A DNA stretch of 64,000 nt, taken from NCBI GenBank assembly GCA_021371935.1, contig JAJFVF010000019.1:151268-215267 (forward strand), given 5' to 3'. The notes under the pieces are model-generated. The model saw nothing but the letters and a program-made list of their open reading frames with translations, was not told where the DNA came from and searched no databases. The number at the start of each line of letters is the position of its first letter. Positions within the stretch are counted from its first letter, which is position 1. The DNA is from a bacterium (GTDB lineage: Bacteria > Armatimonadota > UBA5829). Positions 36,014 to 44,903 of this stretch are shown here, piece after piece. A program made the position numbers and the translations under genes.

Positions 36014-37228
36014 TTATGTGTCTAGCATTATCACATCGACTGCATCACCGCGCTTTAGTGTATCAACTTCTGAGTGGATGGTCATTATCGAATTTGCAAA
36101 ATCGCACATTTGCTTATTGTTGGAAGGGAGCGGGCGTGTTTCATAGCGTCCCCTTTTATATGTTGTGATGGATCGAATGTAATGTGTATGGCCGGGGTTT
36201 AGGCGAAGTGGCTTTCCAAGTGTTGCGCTGACAGTTTTTCTGTCAATCTCGATGCGACCAAGCGATTTCAAGAGTGCAGGTCTAATTAGTGCTTCAAACG
36301 ATTCCAGTATGTTTGCGCTGGAGATTACAAAAACAGGACGTCCTTCTACCATTCCAAATGCCGTGGCCAGTCCAGGCGAAATGTGAACGCCTGTAAACCG
36401 AACATCGCCCAGGTTTGCAGTGGCGTTTACAGCAATTTCGTGTTTATCCTTCTCGCTGAGCGATACGATTATTATTTCTGAGTCCAGACTCTCTGATATA
36501 GCCTTTTCAATGCCGATTCTCCCGTCTTTGACGTGAATCAGTCGTCCCAATTCGCAGCCTGCTTCCATAATCATACCGACGATCTCGTAGCGAGCCTTGT
36601 TTCTTATCTTGCCCGGCTCCAAATTTTCGATAATCTCTACAACATCTGCGCCTGTGGTTATGATTGCGACTCGCGGTTTTCGCCTGACGCATATACCAGG
36701 CCTTCCAATATGTGCCAATAGCGACATTTCATTTGGTCCGACGACAGTTCCTTTTGGAATCAGAATTGCGTTTTGTTGATCGGGCGATGTGGTTGATTGG
36801 ATGTTGCAATCGGGTTTGACTTCAGCCAGTATTAACACCTCAGGTCCGCCATCCGGTCTGTATGCCTGCTCTAATGGCACAACCGTGTCAGCGCCCATGG
36901 GCATGCAGTCGCCATGATGCACGACAATAGCTGTGCCCGACTTCAATTCTTTTCTCTGAGACGCTGATTCTGTTAAGATACCAAGGCTGCATGGGTGCTT
37001 CTTGCTTGCGCCTACAGTATCAGATGAGTTTACTGCGTATCCATCGATCAAAACGATATCGCGCATATTCGGGCTCGCATCATCAATTATTGACTCTGCC
37101 ATCGTTCTGCCGAATGTATTTATAATACCAGCTTGCTCGGTCCCTGTTTCGTTGATTGATTCGAGCACACAACTGCGAGCGCACTCAAGCTCGAATACGT
37201 TGCCGTGCGTTATCTCTGATCCGATCAC
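36014..37228 (-). CDS. MoeA-like protein with degenerate catalytic loops
   Basis: A 404-residue homologue of MoeA, the molybdopterin molybdenumtransferase, with the family domain order. IDGYAV (61-66) and GADTVVPLE (112-120) are kept. The mononucleotide-binding core is not: the usual GGVSxG segment reads VSLSEKDKHE near residue 255, and the usual GLPGNPVS loop reads VISSANILES. The start is a GTG. It lies downstream of a very small acidic gene at 37262-37426 on the same strand. No mo-cofactor genes are near. The altered loops argue against normal catalysis; a binding, carrier or regulatory role is inference. Confidence 0.75.
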   Translation of the reverse strand: MIGSEITHGNVFELECARSCVLESINETGTEQAGIINTFGRTMAESIIDDASPNMRDIVLIDGYAVNSSDTVGASKKHPCSLGILTESASQRKELKSGTAIVVHHGDCMPMGADTVVPLEQAYRPDGGPEVLILAEVKPDCNIQSTTSPDQQNAILIPKGTVVGPNEMSLLAHIGRPGICVRRKPRVAIITTGADVVEIIENLEPGKIRNKARYEIVGMIMEAGCELGRLIHVKDGRIGIEKAISESLDSEIIIVSLSEKDKHEIAVNATANLGDVRFTGVHISPGLATAFGMVEGRPVFVISSANILESFEALIRPALLKSLGRIEIDRKTVSATLGKPLRLNPGHTHYIRSITTYKRGRYETRPLPSNNKQMCDFANSIMTIHSEVDTLKRGDAVDVIMLDT

Positions 37229-37261
37229 TCTATTGCCTCAGATGCGGCTTTGTTTCCTGCG

Positions 37262-37426
37262 CTAGTCTTGTCCAATGCTTTCCTCTACATCGACCACGGC
37301 GTCTTCGTCAAGGTCAAGAACCAGTTCCTCGATTGCTTCCTTAACGTCACCTTCCGTGACCCGTTCCCCAGACTCAGGAGACCAGTCGATCGTTACAATA
37401 AATTTCTGCCCAATTATCTCTTCCAC
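37262..37426 (-). CDS. Small acidic protein upstream of the MoeA-like gene
   Basis: A 54-residue reading frame with a GTG start at 37426. An AAGGAGG ribosome site lies just upstream. It encodes MEEIIGQKFIVTIDWSPESG and a run of Glu/Asp/Val ending in a TAG 33 bases before the MoeA-like start. The protein is strongly acidic, with no membrane helix. It is too short for standard length cut-offs. The strong site and clean frame support it being real; function is unknown. Its tight spacing to the MoeA-like gene suggests the two act together. Confidence 0.6.
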   Translation of the reverse strand: MEEIIGQKFIVTIDWSPESGERVTEGDVKEAIEELVLDLDEDAVVDVEESIGQD

Positions 37427-37542
37427 AAGTGATCCTCCTTATCCACTTGTTTAGGATTAGCGATGCAAGTTGTACCGCATACTGATAATTCTCCAATGTG
37501 TATGCAATTAACCTTCACGAATTTTGTTTTTTAACAAAACTA

Positions 37543-38175
37543 TCAGTTAACTCGCCTCTCTGATTCGATTTCCAGCACCTTTCCAAATGCTTTCCGATCG
37601 GCGCCAGTCATTGGGCGGACTTTGGCGTATTTAATGGTATCATTCTTCTTAATTGAAGTAATTACATCCATTCCCCGTATCACTCTACCGAATACTGCAT
37701 AATCATAATCGAGATGCGGCATAGGCTCGATGAGTATATAAAAGACGCTGACGGCGCTGTTAACAGGCTTTTTTCGAGCCATTCCAACTGCTCCTTTGGT
37801 ATTGGTCAGCCCGTCGGCCAGCTCTCTTGGGATAGTATTTATCGGTTTTTTTGTTTTTGCCAGTGCTGTCTGAATCAACAAATTGGGCACAACTCGCTCG
37901 AATTTGACACCGTTATAAGAGCCTTCTTTGGCAAGATCGGCGATTCTCTTAGTTGATTTCGGACAGTCTTTCTCGAATAACACGAAGTCGATCTCGCCTT
38001 TGGTCGTGTGCAGTTCCACCACGCGACCAGGCGTCATGGTTGCTTTTTTTTGCGGCACTTGCGGAGGTGGCTTAACAGCTTCTTCAATCGTTGGTTTGAT
38101 TTGTGTGTTGGCAAGCCAGTTGTATGAAACAACCATTGCTGCCAGCAGAACTACTACAATAAGCCATTTTTTCAT
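37543..38175 (-). CDS. Membrane-anchored cyclophilin-type peptidyl-prolyl isomerase
   Basis: A 210-residue protein with an N-terminal membrane helix (WLIVVVLLAAMVVSYNWLA) and a cyclophilin domain. Recognised parts are TTKGEIDFVLFEKDCPKSTK, then GVKFERVVPNLLIQTALAKT, and YDYAVFGRVIRGMDVITSI. Catalytic Arg in FERVVP is kept. The usual QGGD after it reads QTAL, and the SQFFI strand reads SVFYI. These changes may lower proline-isomerase activity; it would act on the outer side of the membrane. Confidence 0.8.
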   Translation of the reverse strand: MKKWLIVVVLLAAMVVSYNWLANTQIKPTIEEAVKPPPQVPQKKATMTPGRVVELHTTKGEIDFVLFEKDCPKSTKRIADLAKEGSYNGVKFERVVPNLLIQTALAKTKKPINTIPRELADGLTNTKGAVGMARKKPVNSAVSVFYILIEPMPHLDYDYAVFGRVIRGMDVITSIKKNDTIKYAKVRPMTGADRKAFGKVLEIESERRVN

Positions 38176-38389
38176 TGCGCTGAAACTACCTCTTTGTTTT
38201 TATTATAGATTATAACATCACTGGCTATATTCACGCCCGGTTGACTATACGCGCCGCTGTGCGAGAGTGTGCCCATATTTGGCGGATCAGCAATAATTAA
38301 TGCAAATAGGCAATGATGAACTCTCATTTCAGTCTAGATTACTGTATGCAATATGGTTTATGAACCTCATGATGTGGAGGGATAAGGAC

Positions 38390-39304
38390 ATGAAATGCGT
38401 AAAATTGATGATAATCTGTCTGGCGTTGTGCATTGCATTGACCTCACAGGTGATATGTGAACCAAGCGTCCAAAAAGTGAGCAGCAAGTCTCAGATAGAC
38501 TGGACAGACCTGTTATATACCGCAACTGGTGAGGGTGTTATTCCGTCAAGTAAGGAAGAGCCAAGCAGTGCCAGAGCCTATCTCAAAGCAAAAGGCTATG
38601 CCAGAATGCAGGCGATCACAAACTTGCTGACCGCCATTGAGGGCACGACCATAAGTTTCGAGGCAACAGGCAAAGATTACATGGAAGAAGCGATTATCCG
38701 GCAGAGGGTTGAGGGGTACGTCAGAAACGTCGAGGTGATCGATGAACGCAAGGAGCAAATCGGGAGCGACACATTGGTGATTGTTACTGTTCGCGCACCG
38801 ATGTATGGACAGTATGCTCCGGGTTCGGTTCTTTTGAGCCAGGCTCTGAACGAGGAAGCTAAGCCAGATGATGTAAAAGTGTCTCTTACCGCCGATATCA
38901 GGCCGGAGGATGCTGATGCTCCAACTTCCGTGAGGCCGTCGGTTGATGGTGAGCCTTATACATGTGTGATTTTCAACACGGTTGGTTATAAACTCGACAG
39001 ATGTATGAGTCCGAAGATCCGCAGGATAGATGGTTCGGAGGTGTGGGGAACTATCAGAGTGGACCAGAATTTTGTTCTGGAACATGGAATTGCGTCATAT
39101 GTGACCTCGATGGCGGAGGCTTTGAAGAATTCGCGATGCGGAGCAAATCCATTGATTATAAGGGCTATCGGTAAAGCCGGCGGACGGTTCAATTCAGACC
39201 TGGTTATATCGGATGCTGATGCTCAAGCGCTTCTGGCTGAAAATGCAAAATGCGGATTTCTGGACAAACTCAACGTAATTATTGTTGAAGACGGCAGGCT
39301 ATGA
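38390..39304 (+). CDS. Secreted LPP20-like protein with a C-terminal repeat domain
   Basis: A 304-residue exported protein (signal KLMIICLALCIALTSQVICE). Residues about 30-130 fit the LPP20 lipoprotein-like pattern (ATGEGVI, then AKGYARMQAITNLLTAIEGT and an acidic RQRVEGYVRNVEVIDE). From about 205 on comes a domain shared with the next protein: CMSPKI, EVWGT, EHG, and a closing LDK motif. Start 38390 follows GGAGG by nine bases. The gene is 135 bases before its partner, on the same strand. Function unknown; cell-envelope location likely. Confidence 0.6.
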   Translation: MKCVKLMIICLALCIALTSQVICEPSVQKVSSKSQIDWTDLLYTATGEGVIPSSKEEPSSARAYLKAKGYARMQAITNLLTAIEGTTISFEATGKDYMEEAIIRQRVEGYVRNVEVIDERKEQIGSDTLVIVTVRAPMYGQYAPGSVLLSQALNEEAKPDDVKVSLTADIRPEDADAPTSVRPSVDGEPYTCVIFNTVGYKLDRCMSPKIRRIDGSEVWGTIRVDQNFVLEHGIASYVTSMAEALKNSRCGANPLIIRAIGKAGGRFNSDLVISDADAQALLAENAKCGFLDKLNVIIVEDGRL

Positions 39305-39306
39305 TA

Positions 39307-39322
39307 TTCGTCATATGACGAA
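39307..39322. promoter_or_regulatory. 16-bp perfect palindrome between the paired LPP20-like genes
   Basis: TTCGTCATATGACGAA is exactly self-complementary (39307-39322). It lies three bases after the stop of the first gene. It could be an operator or part of a small terminator. Confidence 0.4.
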
Positions 39323-39439
39323 ACCTCGCATTCGTACGAGTTTGAAATTGCACATAAGCAAGGAACAACAGGTTTGTAATATACCTGACTGACTTGCGAG
39401 GGTAAGATGTGCAGCTTGTTTATGAGAGAGGTGGGGGCA

Positions 39440-39943
39440 ATGGCTAAATTTGGATTGTGCGTGTTGTGCTTTATCTTGAGCGTATCATCGACTATCCCGG
39501 TGTGGGCGGAGGGTGAGCAGGATGGAGTTGCGGCAAGCAACACAGCCGATAATCCAAGTATTGATTTAGCGAAACCTTCCGAGCCGGGGAAGCCTTATAC
39601 TTCGTTGATTATCGATGCCTGTGGTTTGAACCTCAAGAGATGCATGAGCCCCAAGATAAAACAGACGGACGGAAAGGAAGTATGGGGCACTGTCAAGGTA
39701 GATATAGACTTCATTGAGGAACATGGACTGGTTGCCTACGCAAAGTCTATGGAAGACGCAAAGAAAAATGACCGGTGTGGATCAAATCCGATGATAGTAA
39801 AAGCGCTGCGTATCGACGGCAGAGCTTATTCCGACCCGGTAATCGCGGACGGTGATGCGAAGCTGCTTATTGAAGAAAATTCAAAAGGCAAGTTTTTGGA
39901 CAAGTTTGATGTGATATTTCTTTTGTGCGATAAAACGGACTGA
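39440..39943 (+). CDS. Secreted protein sharing the C-terminal domain of its neighbour
   Basis: A 167-residue exported protein (signal AKFGLCVLCFILSVSSTIPV, then WAEG). It lacks the LPP20-like domain but keeps the C-terminal domain of the upstream protein: PYTSLIIDACGLNLKRCMSP here versus PYTCVIFNTVGYKLDRCMSP there, and EVWGTVKVD versus EVWGTIRVD, EEHGL versus LEHGI. This looks like a tandem duplication with loss of one domain. The ATG at 39440 is used, with GAGAGGTGGGGG ahead. A strong terminator follows. Confidence 0.6.
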   Translation: MAKFGLCVLCFILSVSSTIPVWAEGEQDGVAASNTADNPSIDLAKPSEPGKPYTSLIIDACGLNLKRCMSPKIKQTDGKEVWGTVKVDIDFIEEHGLVAYAKSMEDAKKNDRCGSNPMIVKALRIDGRAYSDPVIADGDAKLLIEENSKGKFLDKFDVIFLLCDKTD

Positions 39944-39967
39944 TATTCAGGTTGATCAATAATAAAT

Positions 39968-40051
39968 GCCTGGGAAATTCTCTCGCCCAGGCTGAGAATC
40001 TCCTGGCAAAACGCAAGTTGGATATGCGTCTTGCCAGGAGATTTTGTTTTA
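39968..40051 (+). terminator. Strong terminator after the LPP20-like pair
   Basis: Two hairpins: a 7-bp stem at 39968-39992, then a 13-bp stem (39997-40009 with 40031-40043) with inner pairing and a following TTTTGTTTT run. The second is a good intrinsic terminator on the plus strand. Confidence 0.8.
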
Positions 40052-40618
40052 CGTGGCGCTTTTCTTTGCCTGTTTGGCATCTCGTTCAATTGTTTTGAGC
40101 AGTCTAACATTTGCTTTGCGGTAAAAGTCGTGATCACAATATTTAAGTGCCATTTTTGCATGGTACACTGCACGATCATAGTTGTGCATCCTATACCCAT
40201 ACATAATCGCAGCAATCTGGTGCAAACTCCATTCCTTTGGGTTGTAATATATCCCTTCGCGAAGATATTTGATTGCTTCGCGGTTGTCTTTACGTCCGTC
40301 CGCATAAAGATATGTCCCAACTGCATAGGCTTCAGGAAAGTGTGGGTCGAGTTTGGTAATCAGCCTTACTAGACCCAGAAGCTCATCATCCTTCGTCCAG
40401 TCTTTGCCATGCATAATATATTCATGATGATACTGTTCTGCCTTGATCCATAACAGATTGGCAAATACCGTGCGAAACTCTCCCGCGAGCATATATACGG
40501 AGGAAGTGTCTGAGTCCATGTCCGTTTTCGGCCTGCACGAGACACAATCGTTTTCAATTATGCACATCCCTGAGAAAAGCATCACCATCAATCCGGCTAT
40601 AATCAACTTATGCTTCAT
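40049..40618 (-). CDS. TPR-type exported protein
   Basis: A 189-residue protein with an N-terminal signal (LIIAGLMVMLFSGMCIIEND) that includes a cysteine, so it may be a lipoprotein. The rest holds tetratricopeptide helices (LLGLVRLITKLDPHFPEAYA, then KYLREGIYYNPKEWSLHQIA). These are protein-interaction modules. It overlaps the upstream small membrane gene by four bases and belongs to an operon with the ABC-2 transporter genes. The membrane partner is unknown. Confidence 0.65.
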   Translation of the reverse strand: MKHKLIIAGLMVMLFSGMCIIENDCVSCRPKTDMDSDTSSVYMLAGEFRTVFANLLWIKAEQYHHEYIMHGKDWTKDDELLGLVRLITKLDPHFPEAYAVGTYLYADGRKDNREAIKYLREGIYYNPKEWSLHQIAAIMYGYRMHNYDRAVYHAKMALKYCDHDFYRKANVRLLKTIERDAKQAKKSAT

Positions 40619-40824
40619 CGGTCTGCCTTTCTCTTTTGCATCAGTTTGCCTGCTGCGATTATTGCAAGAGTCAAAACAGCCATCATCCCAAGCTGGAAAT
40701 GGATCTCACCGATATATGCGTGCGACTGCCAGTGATGCCCCAATTCTTCAGGACCGCCGTGTGCCATTACTCGAATAGGCATAAGAGAGATAATGCAAAT
40801 AAACAGGGATTTCAGATGCTTCAT
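40615..40824 (-). CDS. Small His-rich exported membrane protein
   Basis: A 69-residue protein with an N-terminal signal and one C-terminal membrane helix (LGMMAVLTLAIIAAGKLMQK). Between them is a short His-rich segment (HGGPEELGHHWQSHAYIGE) that could bind a metal. It overlaps the TPR gene by four bases and follows the ABC-2 permease. Function unknown. It resembles small accessory proteins encoded beside ABC-2 transporters, on position only. Confidence 0.55.
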   Translation of the reverse strand: MKHLKSLFICIISLMPIRVMAHGGPEELGHHWQSHAYIGEIHFQLGMMAVLTLAIIAAGKLMQKRKADR

Positions 40825-40827
40825 TGG

Positions 40828-41595
40828 TTATATCTCCTTGCGGGAGAAGTTGAGTGTGCCGAGCGCCAGCACAAATGCCGCATAGCACACACCATATATG
40901 GCGACCTGCAGCAGATATGTCGTCGGGATCGAGTCATTGTGCACGAGCGCTGCCTTCAGATTGAAGCACTCAAGGTTCGGCAGTATATGATAGACTCCCG
41001 AATAGCATATTCTTACAAGTGTGCTGCCCGTACGCTCGATCATGCCTCCGAAATAGCCTATCTTGACTGATCCGCATACATAAATCAGGAAGCTTACCAG
41101 TGATGTGACGGCGGGGCTGGCGACTGTCGACAGAGACGTCGCTATTGCGGCTATGATTGCAACTTCCAGCAATGCGAATCCTGTTGCCATTGGCAGAAAA
41201 GTGTCAATACTGTGCTGGTATGAATAGATCAGCACGGCAAATACCATAGCCATTACGACTACTCCCATGGCCACCGTCAAAAACGTGCCGAGGAACTTGC
41301 CTGCCACATACTGCGCACGGCTGATCGGACGGGCTGCTATGGGCTGAAGTGTGCGCTGTTCAACGTCGTTTGGTATGCCTGTCGAGCCGAGCGCAATAGC
41401 CAATGCGGCGCCGCCGAAGAGTATGCAGCTCATGCACAGGTCTTTTAGTATTTTGAGCTTGGTCCCCTCAGTGAAGATCGACAGAAGTGTCGACCCTGCG
41501 ATGACAGTGAGCATCAGTAGGCAGAGCACATGAAATATTTGCTTACGGCTGTTTTCCAGCAGTGTCATCTTTGCAATAATCCAGATTCTTCTCAT
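40828..41595 (-). CDS. ABC-2 transporter permease
   Basis: A 255-residue permease with about six membrane helices. It begins MRRIWIIAKMTLLENSRKQ, and the ABC-2 segment GSTGIPNDVEQRTLQPIAAR, then PISRAQYVAGKFLGTFLTVA, is typical. The start at 41595 is chosen because upstream in-frame codons lie inside the ATPase gene; AGGAT precedes it. The ATPase gene ends 10 bases upstream. It exports an unknown substrate, possibly for the envelope. Confidence 0.85.
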   Translation of the reverse strand: MRRIWIIAKMTLLENSRKQIFHVLCLLMLTVIAGSTLLSIFTEGTKLKILKDLCMSCILFGGAALAIALGSTGIPNDVEQRTLQPIAARPISRAQYVAGKFLGTFLTVAMGVVVMAMVFAVLIYSYQHSIDTFLPMATGFALLEVAIIAAIATSLSTVASPAVTSLVSFLIYVCGSVKIGYFGGMIERTGSTLVRICYSGVYHILPNLECFNLKAALVHNDSIPTTYLLQVAIYGVCYAAFVLALGTLNFSRKEI

Positions 41596-41605
41596 TTTCC
41601 TATCC

Positions 41606-42517
41606 TCATGCGGCCAGCCGCAAAAATGCTTCTTCGAGTGATTCTCTCTGTGTCTCAATCCTGCTGACCGAAATATTCCGACCCTCAAGGATGTGCATAA
41701 CATTGTATAAGTCTGTTGGGTCAATCTTTATCAGTGCATAGTCCCTGCTGCGCTCGACAGATGCGCCAATAAACTTGAGCCTGTCGCGCATCTCTTCATC
41801 CAGTGGCTCGGTCTGGACGATCACATGCGAATTGGAGCTTCGGACGCTGTCAGGAGCGCCGAGCGCCACCAGCTTGCCTTGCTTCATGACTGCAACTATA
41901 TCGCACACATTTTCTATTTCGCTCAGCAAATGAGAGCTTAGGAAGATGGTCTTGCCCTCGTTTCTGAGTTCGATCAATAGATCACGGACATAGCGCCGGC
42001 CTATAGGGTCCAGCCCGGACGTAGGTTCATCGAGTATCAGGAGTTTTGGGTCACCGACAATAGCCTGCGCCAGTCCGACTCTCTGTGTGAGTCCTTTTGA
42101 GAGCTTCGAGATAGGGATTTCGGCGTATTCGGCGATGCCTGCGCGTTCGAGACATGTCATTGCGCGCTTCTTCGAACTATGACGATCCACTCCGGCCAGC
42201 CCGGCGTGCATGCTCAGCACCTCGATAGGCTTTAGGAACTTGTGAAAATATGGCTGTTCAGGCAGATAGCCTATTAGATTGCGTGTTGCCGGATAGTTGG
42301 TAGATCTGCCGAAGATACTTACACTTCCCCGTGTCGGCCTGACAAAATCGAGGATCATCTTTATGGTCGTCGTTTTGCCTGCACCGTTGGGTCCGAGAAA
42401 TCCAAAGATTGCTCCTTCGGGAACTTCGATTTCCAGTGAATCGACTGCTGTTTTCGCGCGGTTTTTATTGCCGAGGCTGTAGATTTTGGTTAGGTCTTGT
42501 GCTCTTATCGGCTGCAT
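41606..42517 (-). CDS. ABC transporter ATPase
   Basis: A 303-residue ATPase of the ABC-2-type set. Walker A is FLGPNGAGKTTTIKMILDFV. The signature is SKLSKGLTQRVGLAQAIVGD, and Walker B is PKLLILDEPTSGLDPIGRRY. A C-terminal domain of about 80 residues follows (DSVRSSNSHVIVQTEPLDEE). It is the first gene of the operon with the permease, the His-rich protein and the TPR protein. It is divergent from the DUF4380-like gene. Confidence 0.92.
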   Translation of the reverse strand: MQPIRAQDLTKIYSLGNKNRAKTAVDSLEIEVPEGAIFGFLGPNGAGKTTTIKMILDFVRPTRGSVSIFGRSTNYPATRNLIGYLPEQPYFHKFLKPIEVLSMHAGLAGVDRHSSKKRAMTCLERAGIAEYAEIPISKLSKGLTQRVGLAQAIVGDPKLLILDEPTSGLDPIGRRYVRDLLIELRNEGKTIFLSSHLLSEIENVCDIVAVMKQGKLVALGAPDSVRSSNSHVIVQTEPLDEEMRDRLKFIGASVERSRDYALIKIDPTDLYNVMHILEGRNISVSRIETQRESLEEAFLRLAA

Positions 42518-42654
42518 TGTATATGTTGTCCTTGCATACGGAGATATTGTTTCCGTATTAAATTATCGGATGGGCATGCCGACATCCTCAGAAGGGATTG
42601 GTTAATCAAGTGTCGAATGCGCACGTTGATGATCGACTTCGGAGGAAGATATAT

Positions 42655-43578
42655 ATGGTGACGATTGAGAAGACTACATATCCCGGCTATGGCGGCTGTT
42701 ATAGACTGTCAAATGGGAGTGTTGAACTGTTTGCAAGCATCGACGTTGGTCCGCGCATCGCGTGCTATCGCTTTATCGGCTGTGAGAACATTCTTGCTGA
42801 GCTTGGTCCAGACAAGAAAGTCGATTCGGAATTGGGCATATGGTATTCGCGGGGAGGCAGCAGACTCTGGCATGCTCCTGAGGTGATGCCGAGAAGTTAT
42901 AGCCCTGACAACGACCCTGTCGAGTGCGAGATGGTAGGCAGCGACAGTGTGCGGCTGGTTCAGCCGGTGGAGCCTGAGACTAAGATTCAAAAGGAGATAT
43001 TGATCAAACTTAATCAGGACGGTTCCGGTGTGACAATCACATCAAAACTGACTAACAGAGGGCTTTGGCCGGTGGAGCTCGCTCCGTGGAACCCGTCTGT
43101 GATGCGGGGTGGGGGCTTCTCATTCTTTCCTCAGGAACCGTTCATTTCTCATGATGACTATCTGCTGCCTTCCAGGCCGATGGTTTTGTGGCACTTTACC
43201 GACATGACCGACCCAAGATGGACGTTCGGAAAAAAATATGTGCGCCTGCAGTCTGATGATAGATATCCTGAGCCTCAGAAGATCGGTGCTGCTGTGAAAT
43301 TAGGGTGGGCAGGTTATTATATTGAAGACACTCTGTTTGTAAAGCGGTTTCCATACTTCGAGGACGTTGAATATCCAGATTATGGCTGCAATTTTGAGAC
43401 ATACTGCGCGGGAAGTTTTCTCGAGGTGGAGACACTTGCGCCTCTGGCAGTGATCGGACAGGATGAGTCGGTCACACACGTCGAGAAATGGTATCTCTTC
43501 AAGGGTGTCGAGACGGGAGACAGCGAGGAGTCGTTCGACAAGGCCATAATGCCATATATCGAGCAGACAGTGGAATAG
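42655..43578 (+). CDS. DUF4380-like protein, galactose-mutarotase fold
   Basis: A 307-residue protein with a beta-sandwich pattern. It begins VTIEKTTYPGYGGCYRLSNG and runs through IDVGPRIACYRFIGCENILA, GGSRLWHAPEVMPRSYSPDN and GVTITSKLTNRGLWPVELAP. This matches DUF4380-type proteins related to mutarotases; carbohydrate recognition is plausible but unproven. The start at 42655 follows GGAGG by nine bases. It is cytoplasmic and stands alone, divergent from the ABC operon. Confidence 0.65.
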   Translation: MVTIEKTTYPGYGGCYRLSNGSVELFASIDVGPRIACYRFIGCENILAELGPDKKVDSELGIWYSRGGSRLWHAPEVMPRSYSPDNDPVECEMVGSDSVRLVQPVEPETKIQKEILIKLNQDGSGVTITSKLTNRGLWPVELAPWNPSVMRGGGFSFFPQEPFISHDDYLLPSRPMVLWHFTDMTDPRWTFGKKYVRLQSDDRYPEPQKIGAAVKLGWAGYYIEDTLFVKRFPYFEDVEYPDYGCNFETYCAGSFLEVETLAPLAVIGQDESVTHVEKWYLFKGVETGDSEESFDKAIMPYIEQTVE

Positions 43579-43694
43579 ATTTATCAGCCCTGCGCTTGAT
43601 CTATGCGATTTACGGTCAGTAAATTGCACGATTGTATGTGGTTTTACTGGTGTGAAACACTATAGTGGTATGCAAGCGACCAGCCGTGATTTAC

Positions 43695-44885
43695 TTAGTC
43701 GCAGGGCTGGCTATAAAACTTAGCTATTGCGGCGTCTCTTACCAGTTTGACCGGTACGCCATGCTTGGCTGCTGCCGCTTTGCAGTCTTCGTATTCGGGC
43801 TGACTGTTTATGATTTCGCCGTTCTTGTGCGCGACTTTGATCGTGATCTGTCCGTACTTTGTGTCAACAGTGACGGTTATGCGTGGAAGGCACATACGTG
43901 ATTGCCTGTCTATCCTGATGCCGATTGTGGATGTTTCTTCAAAGATGATATTACCCATAGCAGAAATCTTCTCAGGGTCACAGATGACAGACAAGAGAGT
44001 CGCCGGGCGGTTCTTCTTCATCTGGATGGGCGTTAGGTAGACATCCAGCGCTCCCGCTGCAAAAAGCCTTTCCATGACAACTTCATAGACCTGCGGCTCC
44101 ATGTCGTCTATATTCGATTCGAGTATGGCGACCTCCGGGTGTTTGCAGCACTTATGCCCGGGTTCTTCCTGTTCTCCGATCATCACTCTCAGAACATTTG
44201 GGATTCCGAAGTCCTTTTTGCCGGATCCATAGCCGGTGGACTGCAATGTCATTGCGGGCATAGGACCAAATCCTTCCGCAAGTTCGGCCAATATGGCGGC
44301 GCCGGTCGGTGTCACGATTTCTCCTTCGATCCCAAGCTCACGCCAGGGAACGTCTTTCAGAATTTCTGCAGTAGCGGGGGCGGGCAGAGGAAATGTGCCA
44401 TGGGCGATCTTTACCATGCCATGAAAAGTCGGGATTGGGCCGGCAAAAACCTTGTCTATTTCGAGCAGAGCCAGGCATATGCATGTGCCGACTATGTCTA
44501 TAATCGAGTCTATCGCACCGACTTCATGAAAATGAATTTCTTCGATGCTTTTGCCATGAATTTTCGCCTCAGCCTCACCCAGCCTTTTGAAGATTGCGAT
44601 TGATTTGGCTTTGACGCTGTCGCTCAGGCTGCTCTGTTCTATATGCTGTTTGATATCTGTGAAACTGCGGCCATGATGGCCATGATCGTGATGGACTCGG
44701 ACTTCTATATCTGTTGCAGAAATGCCACTGCGCACAACTTTGCTTAATATTAGCTCATAATCTTTAATATCAAGTTTTGCCAGTTCGAGCTTGAGCTTCT
44801 CAAAGTCAGCGCCCGCATCCACCAGCGCCCCAAGAGTCATATCGCCGCTGATGCCGGCAAAACAGTCAAAATATGCTGTGCGCAT
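43695..44885 (-). CDS. larC: LarC, nickel-insertion enzyme of the nickel-pincer cofactor
   Basis: A 396-residue LarC that inserts nickel into the pincer cofactor used by lactate racemase-type enzymes. It opens RTAYFDCFAGISGDMTLGAL. A His-rich loop (VHHDHGHHGRSF) is a likely nickel store. The motifs IHFHEVGAIDSIIDIVG and PVGVTISPSIP-equivalents (VTPTGAAILAELAEGF) fit the family. It is one uninterrupted frame, unlike the Lactiplantibacillus gene, which needs a ribosomal frameshift. Third gene of the larE-larB-larC operon. No larA lies in the window. Confidence 0.93.
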   Translation of the reverse strand: MRTAYFDCFAGISGDMTLGALVDAGADFEKLKLELAKLDIKDYELILSKVVRSGISATDIEVRVHHDHGHHGRSFTDIKQHIEQSSLSDSVKAKSIAIFKRLGEAEAKIHGKSIEEIHFHEVGAIDSIIDIVGTCICLALLEIDKVFAGPIPTFHGMVKIAHGTFPLPAPATAEILKDVPWRELGIEGEIVTPTGAAILAELAEGFGPMPAMTLQSTGYGSGKKDFGIPNVLRVMIGEQEEPGHKCCKHPEVAILESNIDDMEPQVYEVVMERLFAAGALDVYLTPIQMKKNRPATLLSVICDPEKISAMGNIIFEETSTIGIRIDRQSRMCLPRITVTVDTKYGQITIKVAHKNGEIINSQPEYEDCKAAAAKHGVPVKLVRDAAIAKFYSQPCD

Positions 44886-44903
44886 TCTTACGTGCTTCTC
44901 CTC

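Noticed and set aside
43587-43709. 10-bp inverted repeat CAGCCCTGCG / CGCAGGGCTG at the ends of convergent genes
   Set aside because: The arms are about 100 bases apart and one lies in the larC coding end; it may be chance.
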